The translations under genes and the position numbers were made by a program. Below, piece after piece: positions 56,904 to 64,000 of a stretch of DNA of 64,000 bases (its first letter is position 1; each line of letters opens with the position of its first letter). A model generated the notes under the pieces. The model saw nothing but the letters and a program-made list of their open reading frames with translations. It searched no databases and was not told where the DNA came from. Source of the DNA: Bacteroidales bacterium (lineage in GTDB: Bacteria; Bacteroidota; Bacteroidia; Bacteroidales; UBA3824). The stretch covers positions 1 through 64,000 of the forward strand of contig JAFXZT010000150.1 in the NCBI GenBank assembly GCA_017541145.1. The letters are read 5' to 3'.

Positions 56904-56959
56904 AGTTCTTAAATAATAATTATATTTTTTAATTTAATTTTTTTTTGATGATTATTATT

Positions 56960-57400
56960 GCCTGTTGATATTGTGGATAACTTTTTTCTTTAACTTTGCA
57001 ATGGTGTGTAAACACACACTTATTCACTTTTTTCAACAGTTGATGTTAATATTAAATCGTTGTTTTATAGTTGATTACAGAAGTTATCCACATTATGCAC
57101 TTTCGTTGATTGTTAGTGTTGATGTTGATAACTCAATCACGGTTTAAAATTATAAAATTGTTGATTTGTTTGTGGATTATTTGTTGATAAAAAATGAAAA
57201 TTGTGGATAATTCGTAATTTTGAACCGAATTTATTTTTTATCCACAACTTGTAAACAAACAATCAACTCTTAATTCACAACCGTTGTTGATAACTCTTGT
57301 AAGTTTTTGATATTTAGTAAGTTATATTGTTTATAACTATTTGCTAAATTCTTAATTTTCAATTATTTGACTTTTTTTGCTGTCAAATAGTTATCAACAA
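56960..57400. other. Candidate chromosomal replication origin (oriC)
   Basis: Gene-free AT-rich DNA with a dense DnaA-box cluster. Perfect TTATCCACA boxes: 56972-56980 (minus), 57084-57092 (plus), 57202-57210 (minus), 57238-57246 (plus); one-mismatch box 57171-57179 (minus). TTATCAACA-type boxes: 57123-57131, 57182-57190 and 57285-57293 (minus) and 57391-57399 (plus). A hairpin TATTTGAC / GTCAAATA lies at 57364-57389. nadA and rpiB diverge from it. Confidence 0.7.
56991..56998 (+). promoter_or_regulatory. -7 box inside the origin region
   Basis: TAACTTTG followed by CA, 11 bases after a perfect DnaA box (56972-56980) that would sit between its -7 and -33 positions. The next plus-strand gene is rpiB, 450 bases away. 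Confidence 0.4.
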
Positions 57401-57447
57401 TTAGTGTTTTGGTATATATTTTGTTTTAAACATAAATTTGTATTAGT

Positions 57448-57888
57448 ATGAAAATCAGTAAATTAGTTATGGCTTGCGACCATGCGGGCTACGAACTTAA
57501 GCTTTTCCTCAAGGATTACCTTCAGAAGAAAGGTTATACCGTTGAAGACAAGGGTACAGACTCTGCTGAGAGCTGTGATTACGCAGATTATGCTCATCCT
57601 CTGGCTTTGGAAGTTGAGAAAAATCCTGAATTTTATGGTATTACTATCTGCGGTAGCGGCAATGGTATTTCTATTACGGCCAACAAACATCAAGGAATTC
57701 GTGCTGCGTTGTGTTGGAATGATGAAATTGCCCGTCTTGCCCGTGCTCACAACGATGCCAACGTACTTTCTTTGCCGGCTCGTTTCATCTCTAAAGATGA
57801 AGCTGTGAAAATTCTTGATACTTTCTTGAGTACAGAATTTGACGGTGGTCGTCATCAACGCAGAATCGAAAAAATTCCTGTGAAATAA
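57448..57888 (+). CDS. rpiB: Ribose-5-phosphate isomerase B
   Basis: Interconverts ribose 5-phosphate and ribulose 5-phosphate in the pentose phosphate pathway. D11-H12 in ACDHAGYELK, catalytic C68 in ITICGSGNGISI, the NKHQGIRAA motif and H101 in AHNDANVLSLPAR are all in place. The 146-residue length is typical of the LacAB/RpiB family. It stands directly right of the proposed origin, and ends 3 bases before the convergent VanZ-like gene. Confidence 0.95.
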   Translation: MKISKLVMACDHAGYELKLFLKDYLQKKGYTVEDKGTDSAESCDYADYAHPLALEVEKNPEFYGITICGSGNGISITANKHQGIRAALCWNDEIARLARAHNDANVLSLPARFISKDEAVKILDTFLSTEFDGGRHQRRIEKIPVK

Positions 57889-57891
57889 TTT

Positions 57892-58272
57892 TTATTTGTA
57901 AATTCTGGTTATCAGATATTTAGACATCAATATGCCTAAATACGCACCTAAGATGTCAGCTGCAAGATCCCACAGATCAAAGCTTCTCCATGGTTCAAAA
58001 TATTGAATTACTTCGATTGTAAAACCAAATAGTGCGCTGATAATCAGAATTTTTATTTTGTTTGAAAGTTCAACGTATCGTGTCTCTATACAAATTAATG
58101 CTGTAAGTATCATAAAAATTACGCAATGAACTATTTTGTCGAAATGTGGAATTTGTAAATGAAAACTGTCTTTATCCATTTTCGGCATGTCTATTTTTAT
58201 TGTACAGCATACAAGCATTATTGTTACCCACAATATGCTGTATTTGTATTTTAATAATATTTTTATCATCAT
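57892..58272 (-). CDS. VanZ-family membrane protein
   Basis: A 126-residue protein with four membrane segments (about 10-27, 44-62, 71-88, 100-119). The VanZ pattern is visible: HFDKIVHCVIFMILTALI, FGFTIEVIQYFEPWRSFDLW and DLAADILGAYLG. VanZ homologues are small membrane proteins mostly of unknown role; no glycopeptide resistance genes are present. Its start codon (58270-58272) shares two bases with the hemW start on the other strand. Confidence 0.88.
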   Translation of the reverse strand: MMIKILLKYKYSILWVTIMLVCCTIKIDMPKMDKDSFHLQIPHFDKIVHCVIFMILTALICIETRYVELSNKIKILIISALFGFTIEVIQYFEPWRSFDLWDLAADILGAYLGILMSKYLITRIYK

Positions 58273-59404
58273 GTCAGGTTTATATATTCATATTCCTTTT
58301 TGTGTTAGGAAATGTGGTTATTGCGATTTTTACTCTGTAAGAGCAAGCAAAGATAGTGAATTAGTACAACATTTCATAGATAATCTTCTTACTGAAATAT
58401 CTTTTAAATCTTATCTTTTTAAAAATGAGATTGTTGATACTGTTTACTTTGGCGGTGGTACACCATCGTTCATTTCGTTTTCGTATATCGAAAGGATTTT
58501 CAGTTGTTTGACAAAATATTACAATCTTAATCCCGATTTGGAGTGTACGATTGAGATTAACCCTGAGCATGCCACTGATGAATATTTCAGACAGATGCGT
58601 TCTTCCGGGTTTATCAACAGATTGTCAACAGGTTTTCAGGCTATGGACGACCAAGGTTTGAAATATCTTGGTAGAAATCATTCCGTTTCAGATAATTATC
58701 GTTATCTTGATTTATGTTCAAAATATGATTTCAGTAATTTTTCGGTTGATTATATTTTTGGTTACGAAACTCTTGAAAATAAAGAAATTGAACGTTCTTT
58801 CAAGATTTTTTCCGATTATAATATTCCTCATATTTCGGCTTATAGTCTTGGTATTGAGGATAATACGCCTTTTGCAAAGAAACTTGCGAGCGGAATTATT
58901 CACCGTCCTGATGATGATTTCTTTTTACAACAATTCAAACTTGTTCACAATTTGCTTGAATCGTTTGGTTATCAACATTATGAAATTTCAAATTATTCGC
59001 TTCCGGGGATGTATTCGCGTCACAATTCCAACTATTGGGACTTTGTTCCGTATTTAGGTTTTGGACCTTCTGCTCATTCTTTTTACAATAATTCCCGCAG
59101 TTGGAATGCCCGAAAACTTGTTGATTATTCCAAGCAAATCTCTGAAAAACAGTTATATACAGAAAACGAGATTTTAAATCAGGATGATAATTTCAACGAA
59201 TACGTTATGCTGAAGTTCAGAACGTTTAAAGGTGTTGATATTTCCTGTTTAAAATCCCGTTTCCCGAAATATTTTGATCATTTTATGAAAATTCTTCATC
59301 GTAAAGATTTAGTTGATTATTTTGACTTTACTGATGATTATGTCAAGTTGACGTTGGATGGAATTTTCATTTCTGATTACATCATTTCTGAATTTTTTGT
59401 TTAG
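58271..59404 (+). CDS. hemW: HemW-type radical SAM protein
   Basis: Radical SAM protein of the HemW family, a haem chaperone often mislabelled coproporphyrinogen oxidase. GLYIHIPFCVRKCGYCDFYS gives the cluster cysteines C11, C15 and C18; DTVYFGGGTPSF and EINPEHATDEYF follow. The ATG at 58271 starts exactly at the family N-terminus; an earlier ATG at 58187 would add 28 residues antisense to VanZ. The 377-residue length fits. Its last codon overlaps the convergent outer-membrane gene by four bases. Confidence 0.93.
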   Translation: MSGLYIHIPFCVRKCGYCDFYSVRASKDSELVQHFIDNLLTEISFKSYLFKNEIVDTVYFGGGTPSFISFSYIERIFSCLTKYYNLNPDLECTIEINPEHATDEYFRQMRSSGFINRLSTGFQAMDDQGLKYLGRNHSVSDNYRYLDLCSKYDFSNFSVDYIFGYETLENKEIERSFKIFSDYNIPHISAYSLGIEDNTPFAKKLASGIIHRPDDDFFLQQFKLVHNLLESFGYQHYEISNYSLPGMYSRHNSNYWDFVPYLGFGPSAHSFYNNSRSWNARKLVDYSKQISEKQLYTENEILNQDDNFNEYVMLKFRTFKGVDISCLKSRFPKYFDHFMKILHRKDLVDYFDFTDDYVKLTLDGIFISDYIISEFFV

Positions 59405-60135
59405 AGTTTCAGTTTCAGAGTAACATCTGTTGTCATATCGTAATGTTTGTAATCATCTGTTGGTAATTTGCTTCTGTATTCATAGTTGTAACCAATTTCC
59501 AACGAAAGTTTTGTAGTGATTTTTGTTACTAACTTTGTTGTAGATGAAATTAAGTAATCATCAAATTCTTTCAACGACGGTTGATAAAATGTATAATGTA
59601 ATAGTGAAACATTTTCACCAAATTTCTGTTTTATTTTTGGTCTGATTGACAAACGCCAAACTTCGTTGTTCAATTCATTTTCTTCGGGAGTGTAGTCAAC
59701 ATTATCATAAACTATCGCTGTGCTTATTGAATAATCGCAAGTATCAGGTTTAGTCCAGATTCTGAGTTTCACACCTACTAAACCGCTGACTTTTAAGTCG
59801 TAACCTTTATATTTGTTGCTTACTGTTTCCATTGCGATAAAAGGCGACCATCTGTTGTATTGATACCAGTCGAATTTTATTCCGGTGTTGATACCTTTGT
59901 TGGTTTCTTTACCGTCTTCTTTTTGATACACAAATTTGTAATTCACATTTGCAGTTATTATACTGTCGTTTCGTTGTAGTTCTGAGGAATTTTTTAAACT
60001 GAAGTTGTCTACGTTTCCGGAGTTTTGAGACATACCTACGCCCATTTCAAAATTCCACTTTTTTTTCTCTTGTGCATTTGCTGTAATTCCTAACATTATC
60101 ATTATCAGCAAACTAATAAATTTTGATAGTTTCAT
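59401..60135 (-). CDS. Outer-membrane beta-barrel protein, DUF481-like
   Basis: A 244-residue exported protein. Signal peptide about 1-21 (ending ITANAQ), then amphipathic beta-strands alternating with charged loops, such as SIITANVNYKFVYQ and TKLVTKITTKLSLEIGYNYE, ending LKLKL. This is the pattern of DUF481 barrels in the outer membrane. The barrel's cargo is unknown. It is divergent from the flippase gene, with 46 bases between starts. Confidence 0.8.
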   Translation of the reverse strand: MKLSKFISLLIMIMLGITANAQEKKKWNFEMGVGMSQNSGNVDNFSLKNSSELQRNDSIITANVNYKFVYQKEDGKETNKGINTGIKFDWYQYNRWSPFIAMETVSNKYKGYDLKVSGLVGVKLRIWTKPDTCDYSISTAIVYDNVDYTPEENELNNEVWRLSIRPKIKQKFGENVSLLHYTFYQPSLKEFDDYLISSTTKLVTKITTKLSLEIGYNYEYRSKLPTDDYKHYDMTTDVTLKLKL

Positions 60136-60153
60136 TATTTAAATTTTTCTTTG

Positions 60154-60161
60154 TAAATTTG
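60154..60161 (+). promoter_or_regulatory. -7 box of the flippase operon
   Basis: TAAATTTG followed by CAAAA, 20 bases before the flippase start. The -33 region is TTTC, one mismatch from TTTG. Confidence 0.55.
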
Positions 60162-60181
60162 CAAAAATTTTTTTCTAAGTC

Positions 60182-61687
60182 ATGGGTAAAATTAAACAAC
60201 TTGCAGGTCAGACCTTTATCTATGGTTTGAGTTCCATAGTAGGAAGGCTTTTGAATTACCTTTTGGTTCCGCTCTACACTCACGTTTTTGAATCATCGGA
60301 GTATGGAGTTATCACCGAATTGTATACTTACGTTACATTTTTAATGATTTTGTTAACTTACGGAATGGAAACCGGATTTTTCAATTTCTCTAAATCTGAG
60401 TACGATCCCGACAAAGTTTATTCTACTTCGTTAACATCATTATTTACTACAAGTTCTTTATTTGTTTTACTTGGTTTGGTATTTTCGTCAAACATCGCTC
60501 ACTTGCTCAATTACGACAATCATGTAAATTACATCTCCTTTTTCGTATTGATTTTGGGTTTAGATGCTTTTACTTCTATACCATTTGCCAGACTTCGCCA
60601 GCAGAACAAGGCAATCAAGTTTGCTGTTTTCAAATTGATTAATATTTTTGTAAATATCGGTCTTAATTTGTTTTTCATACTTTGGTTACCTCAGCTTGCT
60701 GAAAGTTCTGATTTATTTTCAGTTATCTATTCACCAACTTTTGGAGTCGGCTATGTTTTTGTTTCCAATCTTATAGCTTCGGCATTGATGTTAGTATTGT
60801 TTATCCCGGACTTTTTCAAATTGAAATTTTCATTTGACAAAGTTTTGCTTAAAAAGATGTTGACATATTCTTTGCCGTTGATTGTTTCCGGTTTGGCTGG
60901 AATGATAAATGAATTTTTCGATCGTATTTCAATTAAATTCTTTTACACAATTCCAGACGGTGTTACAGATGCTAACACTTACATCCTCAGCGAGTTGGGA
61001 ATTTACGGTGCAAATTCTAAAATTGCTGTTTTGATGACATTGTTTATTCAATGTTTCCGTTATTCTGCCGATCCTTTTTTCTTTTCCAACAAAGGTTCGA
61101 AAGATTTTCCGCAACTTTTTGCAAATGTAAACAAATATCTTTTAATATTCGGTTTATTTATATTTTTAGGAATTATTTTTTATCTCGATATCGTAAAATA
61201 TTTTATTGCAGAGTCTTACTGGTCGGGATTAAATGTTGTTCCGTTCCTTTTGATTGGTCATTTGCTTTTAGGTTTGGTTTACTTGCAATCGTTTTGGTAC
61301 AAGTTGAATCAAAAAACAGTTTACGGAATTTATATTTTTGTAATCGGTTCTGTTGTAACTATTTTACTTAATTTCATTCTTGTTCCAAAGTTCGGATATA
61401 TTGCTTGTGCAGTTTCCAATGTTTGTTGTTACCTTATCATGTTGACAATCACATTCCTATGGGGCAGAAAATATTTAGTTTGCGAATATGATTTCAAAAA
61501 TATGATTATTTACGTTGTGGCAGCAGCTGCGTTGTATGTTGCTTCTGTTTATACAAATGATTTTCAGTTTTGGACAAAGATGTTTGTAAATACTTTATTG
61601 TTAATAAGTTTTATGCTTTTGGTTTACAAGCTCGAAAACTTAAGAGAATCTTTGATAAAACTTCGTAAAAAATTTTTCAAACGATAA
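60182..61687 (+). CDS. Oligosaccharide flippase (Wzx/MurJ-type)
   Basis: A 501-residue membrane protein with about fourteen helices of the MOP superfamily, opening [20 protein letters not shown] and [20 protein letters not shown], as in polysaccharide biosynthesis proteins. It probably flips a lipid-linked sugar across the inner membrane. The basic tail ends LRKKFFKR. The gene order flippase, dut, TPR protein, lipoprotein is one seen widely in Bacteroidetes, and the genes follow closely on one strand, so they likely form an operon. Confidence 0.9.
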   Translation: MGKIKQLAGQTFIYGLSSIVGRLLNYLLVPLYTHVFESSEYGVITELYTYVTFLMILLTYGMETGFFNFSKSEYDPDKVYSTSLTSLFTTSSLFVLLGLVFSSNIAHLLNYDNHVNYISFFVLILGLDAFTSIPFARLRQQNKAIKFAVFKLINIFVNIGLNLFFILWLPQLAESSDLFSVIYSPTFGVGYVFVSNLIASALMLVLFIPDFFKLKFSFDKVLLKKMLTYSLPLIVSGLAGMINEFFDRISIKFFYTIPDGVTDANTYILSELGIYGANSKIAVLMTLFIQCFRYSADPFFFSNKGSKDFPQLFANVNKYLLIFGLFIFLGIIFYLDIVKYFIAESYWSGLNVVPFLLIGHLLLGLVYLQSFWYKLNQKTVYGIYIFVIGSVVTILLNFILVPKFGYIACAVSNVCCYLIMLTITFLWGRKYLVCEYDFKNMIIYVVAAAALYVASVYTNDFQFWTKMFVNTLLLISFMLLVYKLENLRESLIKLRKKFFKR

Positions 61688-61727
61688 TTTTATTTATTAT
61701 TTTTGTAAGACTTTTCCAGTTGATATT

Positions 61728-62159
61728 ATGATAGTTAAAGTAATTAATAAAAGTAAAAATCCTTTACCGAAATATTCTACAGAATATTCGTCCGGATTGG
61801 ATTTATGTGCAAATTTAGATGAAGATATTGTTTTGAAACCTTTACAGCGAGTATTGGTTCCGACAGGATTGTTCATTGAATTGCCCGAACACTATGAAGC
61901 TCAGATTCGTCCGCGTTCCGGTTTGGCATTAAAATCAGGAATTACGGTTCTTAATACTCCCGGAACTATCGATACTGATTATCGAGGCGAAATCAAAGTT
62001 ATTTTGATAAACCTTTCAGATCAGGATTTTACAATTCATAACGGTGATAGAATCTGTCAAATGGTGATTCAACGTTTTGAACATGTTGATTTAGAAGTTG
62101 TTGAAAAATTATCTGATACAGTTCGTTCTGATGGCGGATTTGGTCATACCGGCGTATGA
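61728..62159 (+). CDS. dut: dUTP diphosphatase
   Basis: Hydrolyses dUTP to dUMP, keeping uracil out of DNA. A 143-residue trimeric dUTPase with all five motifs: SSGLDLCAN (I), [10 protein letters not shown] (II), [15 protein letters not shown] (III), RICQMVIQ (IV) and the C-terminal [10 protein letters not shown] (V), a glycine-rich lid. It lies 40 bases after the flippase gene and overlaps the next gene by four bases (ATGA). Confidence 0.96.
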   Translation: MIVKVINKSKNPLPKYSTEYSSGLDLCANLDEDIVLKPLQRVLVPTGLFIELPEHYEAQIRPRSGLALKSGITVLNTPGTIDTDYRGEIKVILINLSDQDFTIHNGDRICQMVIQRFEHVDLEVVEKLSDTVRSDGGFGHTGV

Positions 62160-63835
62160 AGTTAGTATTGAGCATATTATTGTTTGTAGCATTTGCATCT
62201 AATTCTGTTGCACAATCCAAATCTTCGGGAAATTCTGAAGTGGATTTCAAGAATTATTTGTCTCAAGCTGACATTTATTTACTTAAAGGTCAGCCTGATA
62301 ATGCTTTATCTGCATATCAGACTTGCCTTCAGTTGAATCCGAATTCTGCTGTTGTAAATTATCAGTTAGCAAGAATTTATTTCAACTTTCGTAATTTTGA
62401 TTCTTCCTTGTCTTATGCTCAACTTGCTGCAAAACTTCAACCGGAGAACTATTGGTATAAAAATTTTCTCGCCAAGGTTTACGAAGCTGTTGGAAATTAT
62501 TCTGAAGCTTTAAAAATTTACGAATCTTGTATTTCTAAAAATCCGTCTTATGAAGATTATCTTCATTTGATTGAATTTTATACAAAATTTGAAAAATTTG
62601 ATGATGCACTTAGAATGCTCAACAAAGTTGAAAAATCTTACGGCTTTAATTTTGACATCTCAATTCAGAAAATTGACATCTATAAACGGTTTAACAAATT
62701 TTCTGAAGCAGAAATTGAGTATAAAAAAATAATTGCTTCAGATTCTTCTAATTTGTTCAACTTAGGGATGTTCGAGGAATTCTATTTATCAATTTCGCAA
62801 ATGTCTAAAGCTCAGGCAATTCTTGCTCAAATGAAAAAAATAGATGACACAAATCCTCTTACACAACTCGCTCAAGCTTCGATGTGTCGTGCGCTTGGTC
62901 AGAAAGATTGTTTTTATCAAAATCTCGTTGAGTCTTTCAAAGGAGATTTAATTACTTCGGAAGAGAAAGTTTCTATCATTTCGGATTTTGTCTTCAACTC
63001 TGCAATTTTCGATGCTGACAAAATTTATAACTTGTATGAAGAAATTCTGAAAACTTCAGAAAATGATTTTTTGGTTCATTCCTCTTTTGCTGATTTTTTG
63101 ATGACAATTGATTCTTACGATAAGGCGGCTGAACAATTAAGAATTTGTACTGAACTTGATAAATCTGATTTTTCACTTTGGAGAAAGTTATTCAAACTTT
63201 ATACTTTGTGTGAGGATTATCAAAGTTTAAAAAAATCAGTTGATGAAGCTGAAGAATATTTTCCCGAACAAGTAGAAGTGATGTTGTATTCGGCAGTTGC
63301 TTCTATTTACTTAAATGATTTTTCTACTGCGGAAGAAAAACTTTTGATGTCGAAAGACTTTGGTATTGAAGTTACAAATTCTGTTAATTTGTATTATTTT
63401 TATACCGGCGTTTACTATTACATGAAAAATAAGAAAGATCTCGCGTTTTCAAATTTTGAAAAGTATTATAATTTGAATCACGACGATTTGAATGTTATGT
63501 GTAAATATGCTTACTATCTGATTGACTCAAACAAGAATTTGCAGCTTGCTCAGAATCTTGTAAAACAATGTCTTTCTTTTGATAGTTTCAACTTTTACTT
63601 TTATTACGTAAATGCTTTTTATTACTATAAAACTGATGATTTGAAATCTGCTGCATATTTTGCAGAGAAATCCAATACTTTAAATAAATCAAAAAAGTTT
63701 TATACTTTTGAACTTGCAGGAGATATTTATTTCAAAAACAAAGATTTTCCGAACGCTCTTAAAAATTATAATTTGGCTTTGGAATATGGAGGTAATAAAT
63801 CATCTCTTAATCTTAAAATCCAAAATTGTAATTAA
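62156..63835 (+). CDS. Exported TPR protein
   Basis: A 559-residue exported protein. Signal peptide about 1-19 ([16 protein letters not shown]), then TPR helices over nearly the whole length: [59 protein letters not shown] and, at the C-terminus, [20 protein letters not shown]. It starts inside the dut stop and precedes a lipoprotein gene by 8 bases. A periplasmic or outer-membrane scaffold role is likely; the partner could be the following lipoprotein. Confidence 0.9.
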   Translation: MKLVLSILLFVAFASNSVAQSKSSGNSEVDFKNYLSQADIYLLKGQPDNALSAYQTCLQLNPNSAVVNYQLARIYFNFRNFDSSLSYAQLAAKLQPENYWYKNFLAKVYEAVGNYSEALKIYESCISKNPSYEDYLHLIEFYTKFEKFDDALRMLNKVEKSYGFNFDISIQKIDIYKRFNKFSEAEIEYKKIIASDSSNLFNLGMFEEFYLSISQMSKAQAILAQMKKIDDTNPLTQLAQASMCRALGQKDCFYQNLVESFKGDLITSEEKVSIISDFVFNSAIFDADKIYNLYEEILKTSENDFLVHSSFADFLMTIDSYDKAAEQLRICTELDKSDFSLWRKLFKLYTLCEDYQSLKKSVDEAEEYFPEQVEVMLYSAVASIYLNDFSTAEEKLLMSKDFGIEVTNSVNLYYFYTGVYYYMKNKKDLAFSNFEKYYNLNHDDLNVMCKYAYYLIDSNKNLQLAQNLVKQCLSFDSFNFYFYYVNAFYYYKTDDLKSAAYFAEKSNTLNKSKKFYTFELAGDIYFKNKDFPNALKNYNLALEYGGNKSSLNLKIQNCN

Positions 63836-63843
63836 ATAAAATT

Positions 63844-64000
63844 ATGAAACTTAAAAATATATTATTTTTATTGATTGCTACATTGTTGTTAGTATCTTGT
63901 AACGGTAAGAAAAAGAAAAAAACTGATGACAATAACACTAAAACTGAGGTTATTAAAAATAATAATTCAGGTAAAGCAAACGATGTATTGTTAAAAAAAG
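63844..64000 (+). CDS. Lipoprotein, N-terminal part (cut by window end)
   Basis: Only 52 codons are present. They begin MKLKNILFLLIATLLLVSC, a signal peptide with lipobox LVSC, then a Lys-rich and Asn/Asp-rich linker (NGKKKKKTDDNNTK). A DUF4292 lipoprotein usually occupies this place after the dut-TPR pair in Bacteroidetes; that identity is inferred from gene order, not seen. Confidence 0.75.
   Translation, partial: MKLKNILFLLIATLLLVSCNGKKKKKTDDNNTKTEVIKNNNSGKANDVLLKK

Noticed and set aside
56965..57147. 60-codon open frame in the origin region
   Set aside because: Starts with TTG, overlaps several DnaA boxes, and the peptide has no plausible domain.
58187..58270. Upstream start for hemW
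   Set aside because: The extra 28 residues are hydrophobic shadow of the VanZ-like gene and precede the conserved HemW N-terminus.

Overview
The window is AT-rich DNA from a member of the Bacteroidetes, most like Bacteroidales. The evidence is the repeated use of the phylum's sigma factor promoter (TTTG, then 19-20 bases, then TANNTTTG), found perfect or nearly perfect before both plus-strand tRNAs, the minus-strand tRNA and several genes. The gene content fits too: SpoIIE-type phosphatases, SiaC (DUF1987), MORN and TPR envelope proteins, a long type-2 isoleucyl-tRNA synthetase, and the flippase-dut-TPR-lipoprotein order at the right end. No phage, IS element or CRISPR was seen.

Layout. 1-600 is a repeat field. 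0.7-9 kb holds folB, glnS with a tRNA-Gln behind it, a receiver/GAF/PAS histidine kinase with a double-receiver partner, tRNA-Cys, a CMP-KDO-synthetase-like enzyme and gltX. 9-15 kb holds two unknown genes, an M24 peptidase, a PhoR/PhoB-like pair and an SPFH protein. 15-21 kb is a minus-strand translation block (S4 protein, pth, rplY, prs, leuS). 21-31 kb holds a secreted GH27 alpha-galactosidase, a GAF-SpoIIE phosphatase, efp, and a tight three-gene operon: a tandem TIR-like protein, a membrane nSTAND1/beta-propeller NTPase and a membrane SpoIIE phosphatase. 31-35 kb holds ileS, a DksA-like protein and lspA. 35.4-38 kb is a second repeat field around one unknown gene. 38-45 kb holds a SUMF1-fold protein, a UbiD-type decarboxylase, SiaC, an NdpA-like protein, tsaB and a DUF3108 protein. 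45-57 kb holds cysS, two MORN proteins, a TMTC-like TPR membrane protein, dnaG, a tRNA with CAU anticodon, a HAD/TPR pair and nadA. 57.0-57.4 kb is a gene-free stretch packed with DnaA boxes, a good replication-origin candidate. 57.4-64 kb holds rpiB, vanZ-like, hemW, an outer-membrane protein, a flippase, dut, a TPR protein and a lipoprotein cut by the window end.

Most interesting points: (1) the TIR-TIR / nSTAND1-WD40 / SpoIIE operon, which looks like a signalling or defence cassette; (2) an IleRS whose HIGH motif reads GIHH, the swapped form tied to strong mupirocin resistance; (3) the oriC candidate; (4) two arrays of 12-bp (near-)palindromes at 42- and 43-bp spacing, with alternating spacer or palindrome orientation; (5) a two-hairpin dispersed element whose two copies differ by paired, structure-keeping changes. 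Everything here was read by eye; no alignment, HMM or folding program was run.
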